64,000 nt of DNA from Alteromonas antoniana (GTDB taxonomy: Bacteria > Pseudomonadota > Gammaproteobacteria > Enterobacterales > Alteromonadaceae): assembly GCF_019249295.1 (NCBI RefSeq), contig NZ_JAESDH010000003.1, positions 1 to 64,000 of the forward strand, written 5' to 3'. Shown one piece after another: positions 36,486 to 44,258 of this stretch. The notes below the pieces were generated by a model that saw nothing but the letters and a program-made list of their open reading frames with translations, had not been told where the DNA came from and did not search any database. Made by a program: the position numbers and the translations under genes. Within the stretch, counting starts at the first letter, position 1. Each line of letters opens with the position of its first letter.

Positions 36486-36671
36486 ATTTTGCAGTCAAGG
36501 AGATAATAGGGGAAAACGAGTATGACACTTTAATACTCGTCATTAGCTTGATTTCGGCTCGGTAATAGCAATTAGTATGAATCTTTAATTATGTTCACAT
36601 CGATTCTAATAACGGCACGAACAGAGTTACTTATCTTTTAGTATGAAACTTTATTCCTCTCCTACAATCTG

Positions 36672-37215
36672 TTATTTTCAAAAGCTCTTTTGCATCATAA
36701 CGCCAACGAAATTTTTTGAGGGTATTCGGGTGCCTCTGTACGTAAAATGCGATCCCCCTTCTAAGGAATGATGACAGCAGTAGTGCTTGGCAATGAAATT
36801 GTACGTAAAGTTGTTCAGGCAAACCACTGAACTGAGAGTGCAGGACCCTCATGGCTTGCACCCCTCCCTCAAACTTCATCGCTCTCTGCCCTCTGCATAT
36901 TGACTCTACATGCATTTCCTTGTGAGAGTTTATTGCCTCGATTGAGTTGTAATACGAGTCTGTGGCAACTGCAAAAAGAGCCCCCTGTAATTCGCTCAAC
37001 TGAGAAATAAACTCAAGGTATCCTTTTTCCGAAAGATCCTTCAGCTTTACCTCAGAATCTACCGAAAACCCTTCTCGTTGTTTTAGCGATTTCAAAATTG
37101 CTGAGAGCTTTGTTTTATTGAACTCAGGGATGGAATAACAAGCAACTGTACACCATGAATTTTTTGAAGCGCCTTTAGAAACAAAGCTCCCGGCTTCATC
37201 TACATAACTTATCAA
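36672..37215 (-). pseudogene. DUF3800 protein, N-terminal half, cut by mini-transposon
   Basis: About 181 residues from a TTG at 37215 preceded by AAGGG at 7 nt. It starts ISYVDEAGSF, the conserved DUF3800 opening, and runs to LLKITD, where the transposon begins (target copy 36667-36671). The frame then continues for 13 foreign residues (CRRGIKF ...) to a stop inside the element. The original protein would be about 332 residues. DUF3800 has an RNase-H-like fold by family knowledge but no settled function. Confidence 0.85.
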
Positions 37216-37560
37216 GGTGTATCCCTTAAAAGTGTTAGGTCATATACGAGTCCATACAGTCCTGTAATACAAAAATCAGTAACTAACAAATTGGTTCCAC
37301 CGACAGTGGCCTATAAACATTTTGAGCTCCAACCCCAAGTGATCTGACAGAACACAGCTGCACTCTCCATAACCTTTTACTGCTTTTTCACCCAGCGTGC
37401 GGGCGGTTTTAAAGTCGGGCACTTCCCTGATTGCATGTTTAACTCCTTTATATTCAGTTTGACTGATTCATCGCATGTAATTCATTGCAAGATAGCAGCA
37501 AAAGTTTAAATATCAATCAGGTATCTGAGATGCATAATTTATGGTGTCTTTACAACGGCC
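37216..37560. other. Intergenic region, nothing recognised
   Basis: About 345 bp between the DUF3800 start and the terminator of the LPD7-like gene. It must hold the DUF3800 promoter, but no convincing box, repeat or gene was seen. Confidence 0.4.
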
Positions 37561-37587
37561 AAAAAAAAGCCCCGTAGAAACGGGGCT
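37561..37587 (-). terminator. Intrinsic terminator of the LPD7-like gene
   Basis: On the minus strand AGCCCCGT-TTCT-ACGGGGCT followed by eight Ts; 19 bp after the stop at 37606. Confidence 0.92.
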
Positions 37588-37605
37588 CCAAAACACACTA
37601 CTAAA

Positions 37606-38712
37606 TCAAAGTAGATTGGTAACCGGGGAATAGTTCACACCTTCCGACTCTCTGGCTTCTGCAGTGTCTAATTGCTCGGGTGATTGTGCAGCCGCTGTCT
37701 TTGAATGTACGTTTTGTTGCTCAACTTTAATGTTCAGAGACTTTATCCCCATATCTTTCGCTGCATCCTGGACTGCTTTCTTGAGTTCATCGTTTGCTAC
37801 CGTTATCTTGAGAGATGTCCAACCGCGCTGAGCTGCCGCAGTAACAGCCACAAGTGCCAGCTCAGAGTACTCATTAGCTTGCCTGGGTTTATTTGATAAA
37901 TAATGAAAATCGATTTTGTTTGATTTATCTACCCACTTGTAATCATCAAATACGACTTCACGTACAACACCATTCGGAGATCCAGTTTCTGACCAGGTAT
38001 AGTTTCTTGTGCCAGCTACCTGCTTAATGTACCGATCATAATTCGCGATCCCATCGGTTTGTGCCTGGCGGTGGGTAGACCCAAATGCGGTCTCATTCTC
38101 AGTTGGCGAAGCTTTTTTACCACCCCGCTTAAACCTTTCCTTTAATGTATTAAAGACGGACTTTTGTTTAGCTTCATCACTTTCATCGTTATCGGGAGTT
38201 TCTATCTCTCCATTTTCCAAAGTGATGGCCAAAGATGGTGGCGCTATGTTTCGAATGAGCTGTGGTTCCTCCTCAAGCCCCTGTTCCTTGACTGACGATT
38301 TTCTAACTACACTATTGATAGCCTTTTTAATTGCAGACTTGGTTGCCGGAGGTTCTTCGACATCGCTTATTTCTGAAGCTTTTTCACTTTCATTGACTGG
38401 ATCATCAAATTCGTTTTCCCGCTCCTTTTCACTAGAGCTTTCTTTCGACACAGCGTCCGGATCCGGGATTGACTCTGCTTCTTTAGTTTTTGACTTCCCT
38501 TCTACTTCCTTGTGCTCAGTCTTCTTCTCATCAGGACTTGGGATCCCAATACTGTCAGCATCGGATTTGATGTCTGATTCACCAATATCTTGTTCAAGCA
38601 TTTCGTCAACAGCCAAATCGAAAAACTCATTTAACTCTTGCTCCTCATTAGCTTCTTCTGAAACCGCAGCGTTCACCACTGCGTCTTGTAACTTTTCTTT
38701 CATACTACCCAT
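37606..38712 (-). CDS. LPD7-like domain protein with long acidic N-terminal region
   Basis: 368 residues. The first 200 are acidic, low-complexity and probably disordered (many Glu, Ser, Asp). The C-terminal third (about 230-340) reads DYKWVDKSNKIDFHYLS ... ALVAVTAAAQRGWTSLKITV ... LKKAVQDAAKDMGIKSLNIK, the pattern of the LPD7 domain (large polyvalent protein-associated domain 7), seen in conjugative relaxases and plasmid primases. AGGGGTG precedes the ATG. A terminator follows, and the promoter carries TTGTGCAT (38732-38739). It may act with transfer or replication proteins; no nuclease motif is visible. Confidence 0.6.
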   Translation of the reverse strand: MGSMKEKLQDAVVNAAVSEEANEEQELNEFFDLAVDEMLEQDIGESDIKSDADSIGIPSPDEKKTEHKEVEGKSKTKEAESIPDPDAVSKESSSEKERENEFDDPVNESEKASEISDVEEPPATKSAIKKAINSVVRKSSVKEQGLEEEPQLIRNIAPPSLAITLENGEIETPDNDESDEAKQKSVFNTLKERFKRGGKKASPTENETAFGSTHRQAQTDGIANYDRYIKQVAGTRNYTWSETGSPNGVVREVVFDDYKWVDKSNKIDFHYLSNKPRQANEYSELALVAVTAAAQRGWTSLKITVANDELKKAVQDAAKDMGIKSLNIKVEQQNVHSKTAAAQSPEQLDTAEARESEGVNYSPVTNLL

Positions 38713-38731
38713 GCGATCACCCCTAAATCAT

Positions 38732-38755
38732 ATGCACAAAAAATACTCTTTTTGC
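38732..38755 (-). promoter_or_regulatory. Promoter of the LPD7-like gene with TTGTGCAT motif
   Basis: On the minus strand GAGTATTTTT is followed by TTGTGCATATG 20 bp before the ATG. A second TGCAT-like word (TATGCAAAAAGAG) lies just upstream. Confidence 0.4.
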
Positions 38756-38937
38756 ATAATACCATCTTATTGCTGGTTGTGTAATTAGGCACTAAAGAAA
38801 ATACAGGCAGTGCATAAAACATATCATTTAGGATGACACAGGTTTCCGACACACCATTCAATGAGATCTGCTACCTGGGTACTCATAAAAAAAGTAATCG
38901 ACATGGAGCGAGTAAAAAATGGCAGAGAATCAAAATT

Positions 38938-39378
38938 AAAGTGACCACTGAGTAGTCATTTATCTACTTTCAGTCACTCACCATCATGTCCCAAACATAC
39001 AAAGTGACTGCTGAGAGGTCATTACTCATCTGTCGGTCACTCATCATCATGTCCCAAACATACAAAGTGACTGCTGAGAGGTCATTATTCTTCTGTCAGT
39101 CAATCATCACCATGCCCCATACACACAAAGTGACCGCTGAGAGGTCATTATTCTTCTGTCAGTCAATCATCACCATGCCCCACACACACAAAGTGACCGC
39201 TGAGAGGTCATTATTCTTCTTTCTGACACTCATCATCATGTCCCATACACACAAAGTGACCGCTGAGAGGTCATTATTCTTCTTTCTGACACTCATCATC
39301 ATGTCCCAAATACACAAAATGACCGCTGAGAGGTCATTATTCTTTTGTCAGTCAATCATCATCACGTGCGAACCGGAC
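38938..39378 (+). repeat. Seven tandem 63-bp repeats (candidate partition or origin site)
   Basis: Units start at 38938, 39001, 39064, 39127, 39190, 39253 and 39316, exactly 63 bp apart. The conserved core AAAGTGACYGCTGAGAGGTC contains inverse half-sites TGACC and GGTCA. The outer units (first and last) are the most diverged, as expected for an old tandem array. Because 63 is divisible by 3 a 135-codon frame (38986-39393) stays open, repeating KVTAERSLFF, but it lacks a ribosome site and I regard it as a by-product. The array lies 226 bp upstream of the LPD7-like gene. Confidence 0.8.
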
Positions 39379-39800
39379 TGTAGCGACCAATAATGGGTTA
39401 TCTCTATAATCATCGGCGCGTGATTCTTAGAGAATTTTTTTCGGAGTTACCCCAAAACCTAAGAATTAGGCAGGCACAACAAGTGATCAGGAACATCTAC
39501 GCAATATCAATCACCCTACAACCGCTATACACGTAACGCTTAAGCCTCAAAACTCTATACAGGCTTCAATTTGCGAAGATTGCTGCAGAAATTAGTTAAA
39601 ACTGACCTGTGAATAGTCAATTCTCACAAATACCGCAAACCCGCATACTGAGGGAGAGGTATTATACATAGTTAAGAGAATTCAATAGTGGGATCGCAAT
39701 AGGAACTGGCAGTGGAAGGCTACTTTTACTAGTCAATCGATATAACAATAATATTGCACAAGTGATAACATGATATGCATAACCGCTAGAGGGAAATAAC
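39379..39800. other. Intergenic region, no gene seen
   Basis: About 420 bp after the 63-bp array, AT-rich with no protein-like frame. The last 50 bp hold a likely promoter for the next gene (TTGCACAAG at 39753 and GATATGCATAAC before GAGGGA). Confidence 0.4.
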
Positions 39801-40787
39801 ATGAATTACGAGCTGCTGACAAAGCTAATTGCAAAGAAGTCTACAGAGCAAGACATAAAGGCTTGGCACCTTCGTCTTATGAACGAGCTTCAGGCTATTG
39901 TTATCCGAGAGCTAGACAACCTTACAAGTGAGCATCAAATGGTGCTAACGATGGATGCAGCACTTAGGCATGGATATCGGTGCCCCCGCTTCAACAGTAA
40001 AAATGAAGTCAGATTCAAGCTAAAACAAAAAGCGGACAAAGCATGGTTCGATAGTATATGTAACCAACTCAAGCTGAACTTGAAGGATCTATTAGATCTG
40101 GAAGTAGTGATGCGCTCAATTCACCCGCGGAAAAAAAGAAAGCTAAACATGGACGGGTTTTACATACCGTTCTACTCCTCTGACTTTGAGTTGGCAGGGG
40201 AAGTTATTAGAGTGACCTACGAAGACCACCCTGTTTATGAATTTGAACAGTGCACTCCTTTTGATGAACTCGAAACCGGCATTGTAAAAAAAGGTGTTGA
40301 TGTCGAAACAAAGGACGTGTTGCTGGCTTCTGTTTTAGCAGAACAACTAGATGAAACCAGATTCGAAAGTCATATCATTCTTGACTGTGCATGGTTATCA
40401 AATGCGGGGGCACACCTTGAACCAGACATTTTTGAGGAGCTTCTTAATGACCGCCATCTTTCTCAAATCGAGATGAAGCTGATAAACCTTGCTAACAAAG
40501 TGAATGCCACATCAACCAAAATGGACCTCGAGGCAAACCTATGCGTCTATGGCGATCTTTTTCTCCACGACGCACCGACAACTGGTATCGCAATAAAAAA
40601 GCTTTGCCAGAGTTTTTCAGAATTAGCTTTGGCGACAGCCAATAATTTTCCTGAAGAGTTTGAGATGCAAAGAAAACAAAGGTTGGGATACGAGTTTGTC
40701 GAAGGCACTTCGCAAAAGGTTGATGGAAAGAATGTTCAAGGGTATGGGATGGTGGCAGCACAATCCTTAAGTGCCATTAGAAAGTAA
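39801..40787 (+). CDS. Soluble protein, unknown
   Basis: 328 residues, GAGGGA before the ATG. No membrane segment. Basic patches (RSIHPRKKRKLN, about 110-121) and MDLEANLCVYGDLF. It resembles nothing I can name. The following gene starts 31 bp downstream on the same strand, so the two are probably co-transcribed. The upstream 63-bp array and the TTGCACAA word suggest that it belongs to the plasmid maintenance block. Confidence 0.55.
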   Translation: MNYELLTKLIAKKSTEQDIKAWHLRLMNELQAIVIRELDNLTSEHQMVLTMDAALRHGYRCPRFNSKNEVRFKLKQKADKAWFDSICNQLKLNLKDLLDLEVVMRSIHPRKKRKLNMDGFYIPFYSSDFELAGEVIRVTYEDHPVYEFEQCTPFDELETGIVKKGVDVETKDVLLASVLAEQLDETRFESHIILDCAWLSNAGAHLEPDIFEELLNDRHLSQIEMKLINLANKVNATSTKMDLEANLCVYGDLFLHDAPTTGIAIKKLCQSFSELALATANNFPEEFEMQRKQRLGYEFVEGTSQKVDGKNVQGYGMVAAQSLSAIRK

Positions 40788-40818
40788 ACCTCTAACCTAT
40801 TACTAAAGGTACCACTTA

Positions 40819-41460
40819 GTGAATAGAGCAGCCTTAGCAAAAAGCATTGGAGCCGAAATAAAAGAGGCCCACAATTCGATAGTTAGCTATTCAACAAAAG
40901 TCCACTCAAAGGCAGAGCTGAATGAATCATGGTATCACCTCATTGCCGGCGCCCTATATCGTACTGATGTAGATTTTCTGGCCCGTCACTTTGTGACCAG
41001 CCACCTTTGGCTTTCAGTTTCAAAAGCAGGTTTAGTTAACTTCATCAACAAACAGGGCGGCAGTTTTTCTACACGCGCGATTCCTGGTAAACGTATGGCT
41101 GAAGCTATTGGCTTTTATCTCAACCGGAGTGTTGAGGAGATAACGGCATCTTCCGATTATCAAAAGCAAATGCGTCGTGTGATGGAGTTAGCATCTCAAA
41201 TACACATAGACAGCAATAGCGTGCACGAGAGAATAAGAATCGCCGAATCACAAGTTGCCGACATAAAAGGAAAGGTAGAAGTTAAAGCCTTCAGGGGTAG
41301 AGGTCACGTCCTTACAGATGGCCAATCCACCAGCGCACCATTTCGCTATGACTACCTCCCCCTTTATAAAGCCGTAATAAAAATGCGCCATCTGAAGGCA
41401 TCATACGAACTTATAAAGCGCGAGGGCACAAAACCCAGGAGTTATCTAAAAGCAGGCTGA
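40819..41460 (+). CDS. Soluble protein, unknown
   Basis: 213 residues from a GTG; AAAGG lies 10 nt upstream. Helical throughout, basic C-terminus (YELIKREGTKPRSYLKAG). No recognised domain. Probably an operon with the previous gene. Confidence 0.5.
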   Translation: MNRAALAKSIGAEIKEAHNSIVSYSTKVHSKAELNESWYHLIAGALYRTDVDFLARHFVTSHLWLSVSKAGLVNFINKQGGSFSTRAIPGKRMAEAIGFYLNRSVEEITASSDYQKQMRRVMELASQIHIDSNSVHERIRIAESQVADIKGKVEVKAFRGRGHVLTDGQSTSAPFRYDYLPLYKAVIKMRHLKASYELIKREGTKPRSYLKAG

Positions 41461-41474
41461 AGTTACCGCCTATG

Positions 41475-41495
41475 GTTGTATATTAAATATACAAC
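41475..41495. promoter_or_regulatory. Perfect 21-bp palindrome before the lipoprotein gene
   Basis: Arms GTTGTATATT and AATATACAAC around one A, 20 bp before the ATG at 41516, so it overlaps the promoter region. Likely a repressor operator. It is related to but distinct from the ATGTAAATA-type sites further right. Confidence 0.6.
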
Positions 41496-41515
41496 TATTA
41501 AAACAGGCCACTATC

Positions 41516-42844
41516 ATGAAAAGGACTTCAAAAATCTGCATAGCTGTATTCACTTCATTAGTCATAAGCGGATGTGCCAATCATCCTGTGAACAGCGACA
41601 AATACATCTCCGATGACCACATGGACGGCACAGCCAACCCTGCTGAAGGTTACGATACCTATATACACGCTAAAGAACAAATCGGCGAAGCCAACCCAGA
41701 CAAAGGCAAACTTAAACGGTTTGTGGAACAGGGGTCAATGTTGACCTATCAAAATTGCCTATCGACTGTCGAAGGAATCGCTAATAATAGTCATCAAATG
41801 TCATATACGAAAGACCAGTATTTGATTGGCAGTGTGTTGGTTACCGGACTACTAGCCATTAATGGTGCTTCAACCGAATCAGTAGAGAGGTTAGCGCTAG
41901 GAAGTTCCTTTCTGGTGTCCTCACTAGAGTTGTATCAAAACTACTACCTGATGGGACCCGATGCGGCAAGCGTAGTTGACCTGGTAAGGAACGCCATGGA
42001 TACACAACTGGACTATGCGCTTGAGCAACGACCAAAGACATTCTATGAGGCTGCGAAGCTAATACTCGATCTATCTTATGTGTGCTCCTCGGTACAGATT
42101 AACCAGATGGTTGCCGACTCGATTCGAACAGCCAATATTCAGCCTCCATCACAAGTACAGCCGCAGGTCCTTGTACAGGAACAGTTAGAAGAAATCCTTG
42201 ATGAACGATTAATATCTGATGTCCAGATGGCGGCAATGTACAAACTTATGAGTATAGGTATGGAAGGTCTTGAAGGTGATGGTTGGACTGTTGACCCTTT
42301 GAGCCCTATCAAAGACAAAGTGATTAATAACTTTAGCAAAATAAGAAAGCTGCTGGCACTGCAGCCGCTGTCGTTCAGAGAGCAGATAGAATCCTACATT
42401 GCCAGTCTGACTAATCAGACTTCTCAAACGACAAATGGACAGCAGAGCGTTAAAGAATACGCAGACAAACTGATTTCAGGTCTCCCAGATGAGGTTGCAG
42501 ACAAGCTTGAAACTGAAGATCTATACCACGTGTTCCGAGCAATTAAATACATCAAAGAGAAAGATATTACGATTACGGAATTCCAGACCAACCACATGGA
42601 CAATGTAGATGAAATTGACATCTCGAATACAATTAATGAGATAAATAAAAATTGGACAAAAGTAAACCAGTGGTACGACAACCTAACGGACAATGACGTT
42701 GAATTTTTGAAAAAGGCGCCTGACCCTGACGCAAAAGAAAGCGAATTATTTATACAACAGGACACAGAGGCATTGACTCCAACTGAATTTGATTACAGTC
42801 CAGTTCGAACAGGCAGAAGCATTGTTACTATTGAGAGGAGATAG
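41516..42844 (+). CDS. Lipoprotein, unknown
   Basis: 442 residues. The signal peptide ends VISGC (Cys20). The mature part is mostly helical, with repeated acidic stretches (DKLISGLPDEVADKLETEDL, ITEFQTNHMDNVDEIDI). No enzyme motif. It is followed after 2 bp by a peptidoglycan endopeptidase gene, so the two may act together at the cell wall. Confidence 0.6.
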   Translation: MKRTSKICIAVFTSLVISGCANHPVNSDKYISDDHMDGTANPAEGYDTYIHAKEQIGEANPDKGKLKRFVEQGSMLTYQNCLSTVEGIANNSHQMSYTKDQYLIGSVLVTGLLAINGASTESVERLALGSSFLVSSLELYQNYYLMGPDAASVVDLVRNAMDTQLDYALEQRPKTFYEAAKLILDLSYVCSSVQINQMVADSIRTANIQPPSQVQPQVLVQEQLEEILDERLISDVQMAAMYKLMSIGMEGLEGDGWTVDPLSPIKDKVINNFSKIRKLLALQPLSFREQIESYIASLTNQTSQTTNGQQSVKEYADKLISGLPDEVADKLETEDLYHVFRAIKYIKEKDITITEFQTNHMDNVDEIDISNTINEINKNWTKVNQWYDNLTDNDVEFLKKAPDPDAKESELFIQQDTEALTPTEFDYSPVRTGRSIVTIERR

Positions 42845-42846
42845 CG

Positions 42847-43479
42847 GTGATTGCAGGCCTATATAAGGTTCCATCCAACTACCGGGGGATTAGTGATGTC
42901 GCGAGAGTATTTGATTTAAGTGCCTCTCAGCTGTTAACAATGAATTCGCACATTAGTTCTGATGATGTAATCACCGGCTATACAATTGCGGTACCGGCAC
43001 ACGACCCTCAGCTGGTGGCTCAGCATGGTGTTGTCCCTCTTTGGTACAACATCGCCCTTGGGGAGCTCGCCAGGGGAGTGGCCGAGGTGCCCGGACCAGT
43101 TAACAATTCAAGAATAGTTGAGTACCACCGTACTACAACACTTGGGGAAAGAAATGCCCGGCTGGACGAGACTCCATGGTGCAGCAGCTTTGTAAATTGG
43201 TGTCTGACTAAGAGTAACGTCGAAGGCACTGATTCAGCGGCCGCCGACTCATGGTTAAGTTGGGGTATGGAGATATCGCAGCCTGTTATCGGCGCCATCA
43301 CAGTTTACATTTTTGATGATGGCCGACATGTAGGCTTTCATTCGTATTCCTACTCAAATGGTGACGTTATCTTAGGAGGCAATCAGAAGTCATCTGACCG
43401 GAAGGTGGATCAGGTTAATCAATCCAGGTGGTTAAGCCGCAGCCGCGTGGCGTACCGGTGGCCCACTTACAACAGTTAA
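42847..43479 (+). CDS. Peptidoglycan endopeptidase-like protein (CHAP/NlpC type, TIGR02594-like)
   Basis: 210 residues from a GTG with GAGGAGATAG upstream. The first 55 residues (ISDVARVFDLSASQLLTMN ... GYTIAVP) look like a LysM sugar-binding motif. The rest has the catalytic pattern TPWCSSFVNWCL (likely Cys), then GAITVYIFDDGRHVGFHS (likely His) and LGGNQKSSDRKV, as in TIGR02594 and CHAP-type amidase/endopeptidases. No signal peptide is visible. It may open the wall for a conjugation apparatus or act as a secreted lysin. Confidence 0.7.
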   Translation: MIAGLYKVPSNYRGISDVARVFDLSASQLLTMNSHISSDDVITGYTIAVPAHDPQLVAQHGVVPLWYNIALGELARGVAEVPGPVNNSRIVEYHRTTTLGERNARLDETPWCSSFVNWCLTKSNVEGTDSAAADSWLSWGMEISQPVIGAITVYIFDDGRHVGFHSYSYSNGDVILGGNQKSSDRKVDQVNQSRWLSRSRVAYRWPTYNS

Positions 43480-43525
43480 TGTAAATATTATATTGACGCA
43501 AGCAATGTAAATGTTATAGTTACAT
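43478..43525 (+). promoter_or_regulatory. Promoter with two ATGTAAAT-type operators
   Basis: TTGACG (43493-43498), 16-bp spacer, TATAGT (43515-43520). The -35 follows one site, AATGTAAATATTATA (43478-43492). The -10 lies inside a second, ATGTAA-N9-TTACAT (43505-43525). The same operator occurs at 59758 and around 60912-60962. Confidence 0.75.
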
Positions 43526-43544
43526 AGAATCATCCAGATCAACT

Positions 43545-43585
43545 GGGCAGTCTCATCTCCTACTTTAATGAGTCTGCCCTTTTTT
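43545..43585 (+). terminator. Attenuator-like terminator in the leader of the 43599 gene
   Basis: GGGCAG-T-CTCAT pairs with ATGAG-T-CTGCCC around an 11-nt loop and is followed by six Ts. It lies about 20 nt after the predicted transcription start and 14 nt before the ATG, so transcripts must read through it, or else a short RNA is made. Confidence 0.75.
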
Positions 43586-43598
43586 ATGCGAGGCAACT

Positions 43599-44090
43599 AT
43601 GACTGTACAATTTTTTGGCTTAGAACGAGGCACAATAAAAAGCGCCGGCTTAACCTTCAATTCGAAAAGTATCTACATGCTCAGGAATGATCGGGCTTAT
43701 TTTGTAATTAACCACAACACCACCAGCCTACTTGATGATGGCAACATCCTCGCGGTGAACGATCTAACAAACCAGCTCGCCAACACGAACGGAAATTATT
43801 GTCGCCTTCATGGTAAATATGACAGTCCATTCAGCCTACTGGAGAACATGGGGCAACATGGGTATAAGTTTGAAAGAGATTCCAGAAAGATAAAAGTTTA
43901 CACTTCTATAGACGGATTCACAGAAATAAGAGGTAACCTCCTCCAGATTTCATCGGCGTTTCATTACCGCTTCTACGACAAATCTTTAACAGATGAATGG
44001 CTGGCCAGAGCAAGAGAGATTGATCCTGGTTGCTTAATTCCATCGGGAGCAAAAAGATCCCCTTATGCCGATCTTGTAGAGACGCCTTAA
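43599..44090 (+). CDS. Soluble protein, unknown, behind an attenuator
   Basis: 163 residues, GAGG 5 nt before the ATG. No recognised domain. Transcription appears doubly gated, by the ATGTAAAT operators and by the leader terminator. A strong terminator follows, so it is a single-gene unit. Confidence 0.5.
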   Translation: MTVQFFGLERGTIKSAGLTFNSKSIYMLRNDRAYFVINHNTTSLLDDGNILAVNDLTNQLANTNGNYCRLHGKYDSPFSLLENMGQHGYKFERDSRKIKVYTSIDGFTEIRGNLLQISSAFHYRFYDKSLTDEWLARAREIDPGCLIPSGAKRSPYADLVETP

Positions 44091-44114
44091 ACAAAAAATT
44101 ACGATCATAATTCG

Positions 44115-44137
44115 GCCCGGTATTACCGGGCTTTTTT
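44115..44137 (+). terminator. Intrinsic terminator after the 43599 gene
   Basis: GCCCGGT-ATT-ACCGGGC followed by six Ts. Confidence 0.92.
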
Positions 44138-44178
44138 ATGCACAAAATAAATTAATTGATTGACACACTCTTACCCTG

Positions 44179-44245
44179 TGTATATATTATATATACATCC
44201 GCGTTGCGGTTTATTTTTTGCCATCTTTAGATTGCACGTGCAATC
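44179..44245. promoter_or_regulatory. Two palindromes before the 44259 gene
   Basis: TGTATATATTATATATACA (44179-44197) is a perfect 19-bp palindrome that also supplies -10-like TATATT. GATTGCACGTGCAATC (44230-44245) is a perfect 16-bp palindrome just before the ribosome site, which could be an operator or an mRNA hairpin. Confidence 0.6.
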
Positions 44246-44258
44246 ACAGGGAGTAGAT

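Larger units (their letters stand above)
35229..36666. mobile_element. Mini Tn7-like transposon carrying only a DNA adenine methylase
   Basis: 1438 bp. Both ends start TGT-N-GGAGAGGAATA and end with the complementary ACA. The two 27-bp termini (35229-35255 and inverted 36640-36666) match at 23 positions. A 5-bp duplication ATCTG flanks it (35224-35228, 36667-36671). The left end has in-phase 20-bp repeats at 35229, 35249, 35269 and 35289 built on TCATACTAAGTAATAAAG. The right end has the same TAAAG-TTCATACTAA word three times at wider spacing. TGT/ACA ends, 5-bp duplications and asymmetric arrays of ~20-bp sites are the hallmarks of Tn7-like (TnsB-type) elements. No transposase is inside, so it must be moved in trans. 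Confidence 0.9.

Noticed and set aside
38222-38788. 188-codon plus-strand frame opposite the LPD7-like gene
   Set aside because: Ser-rich shadow of the acidic low-complexity region on the other strand; no promoter or ribosome site.
32687-39378. CRISPR-like arrays (23-bp and 63-bp repeats)
   Set aside because: Both arrays are contiguous tandem repeats with no unique spacers and no cas genes nearby.
38986-39393. A 135-codon frame with repeated KVTAERSLFF units
   Set aside because: It exists because the 63-bp repeats are a multiple of three; there is no ribosome site, and composition follows the repeat rather than a protein pattern.
44179-44197. SOS (LexA) box
   Set aside because: The palindrome has TGT and ACA ends but the spacing is 19 bp overall, not the CTG-N10-CAG layout.
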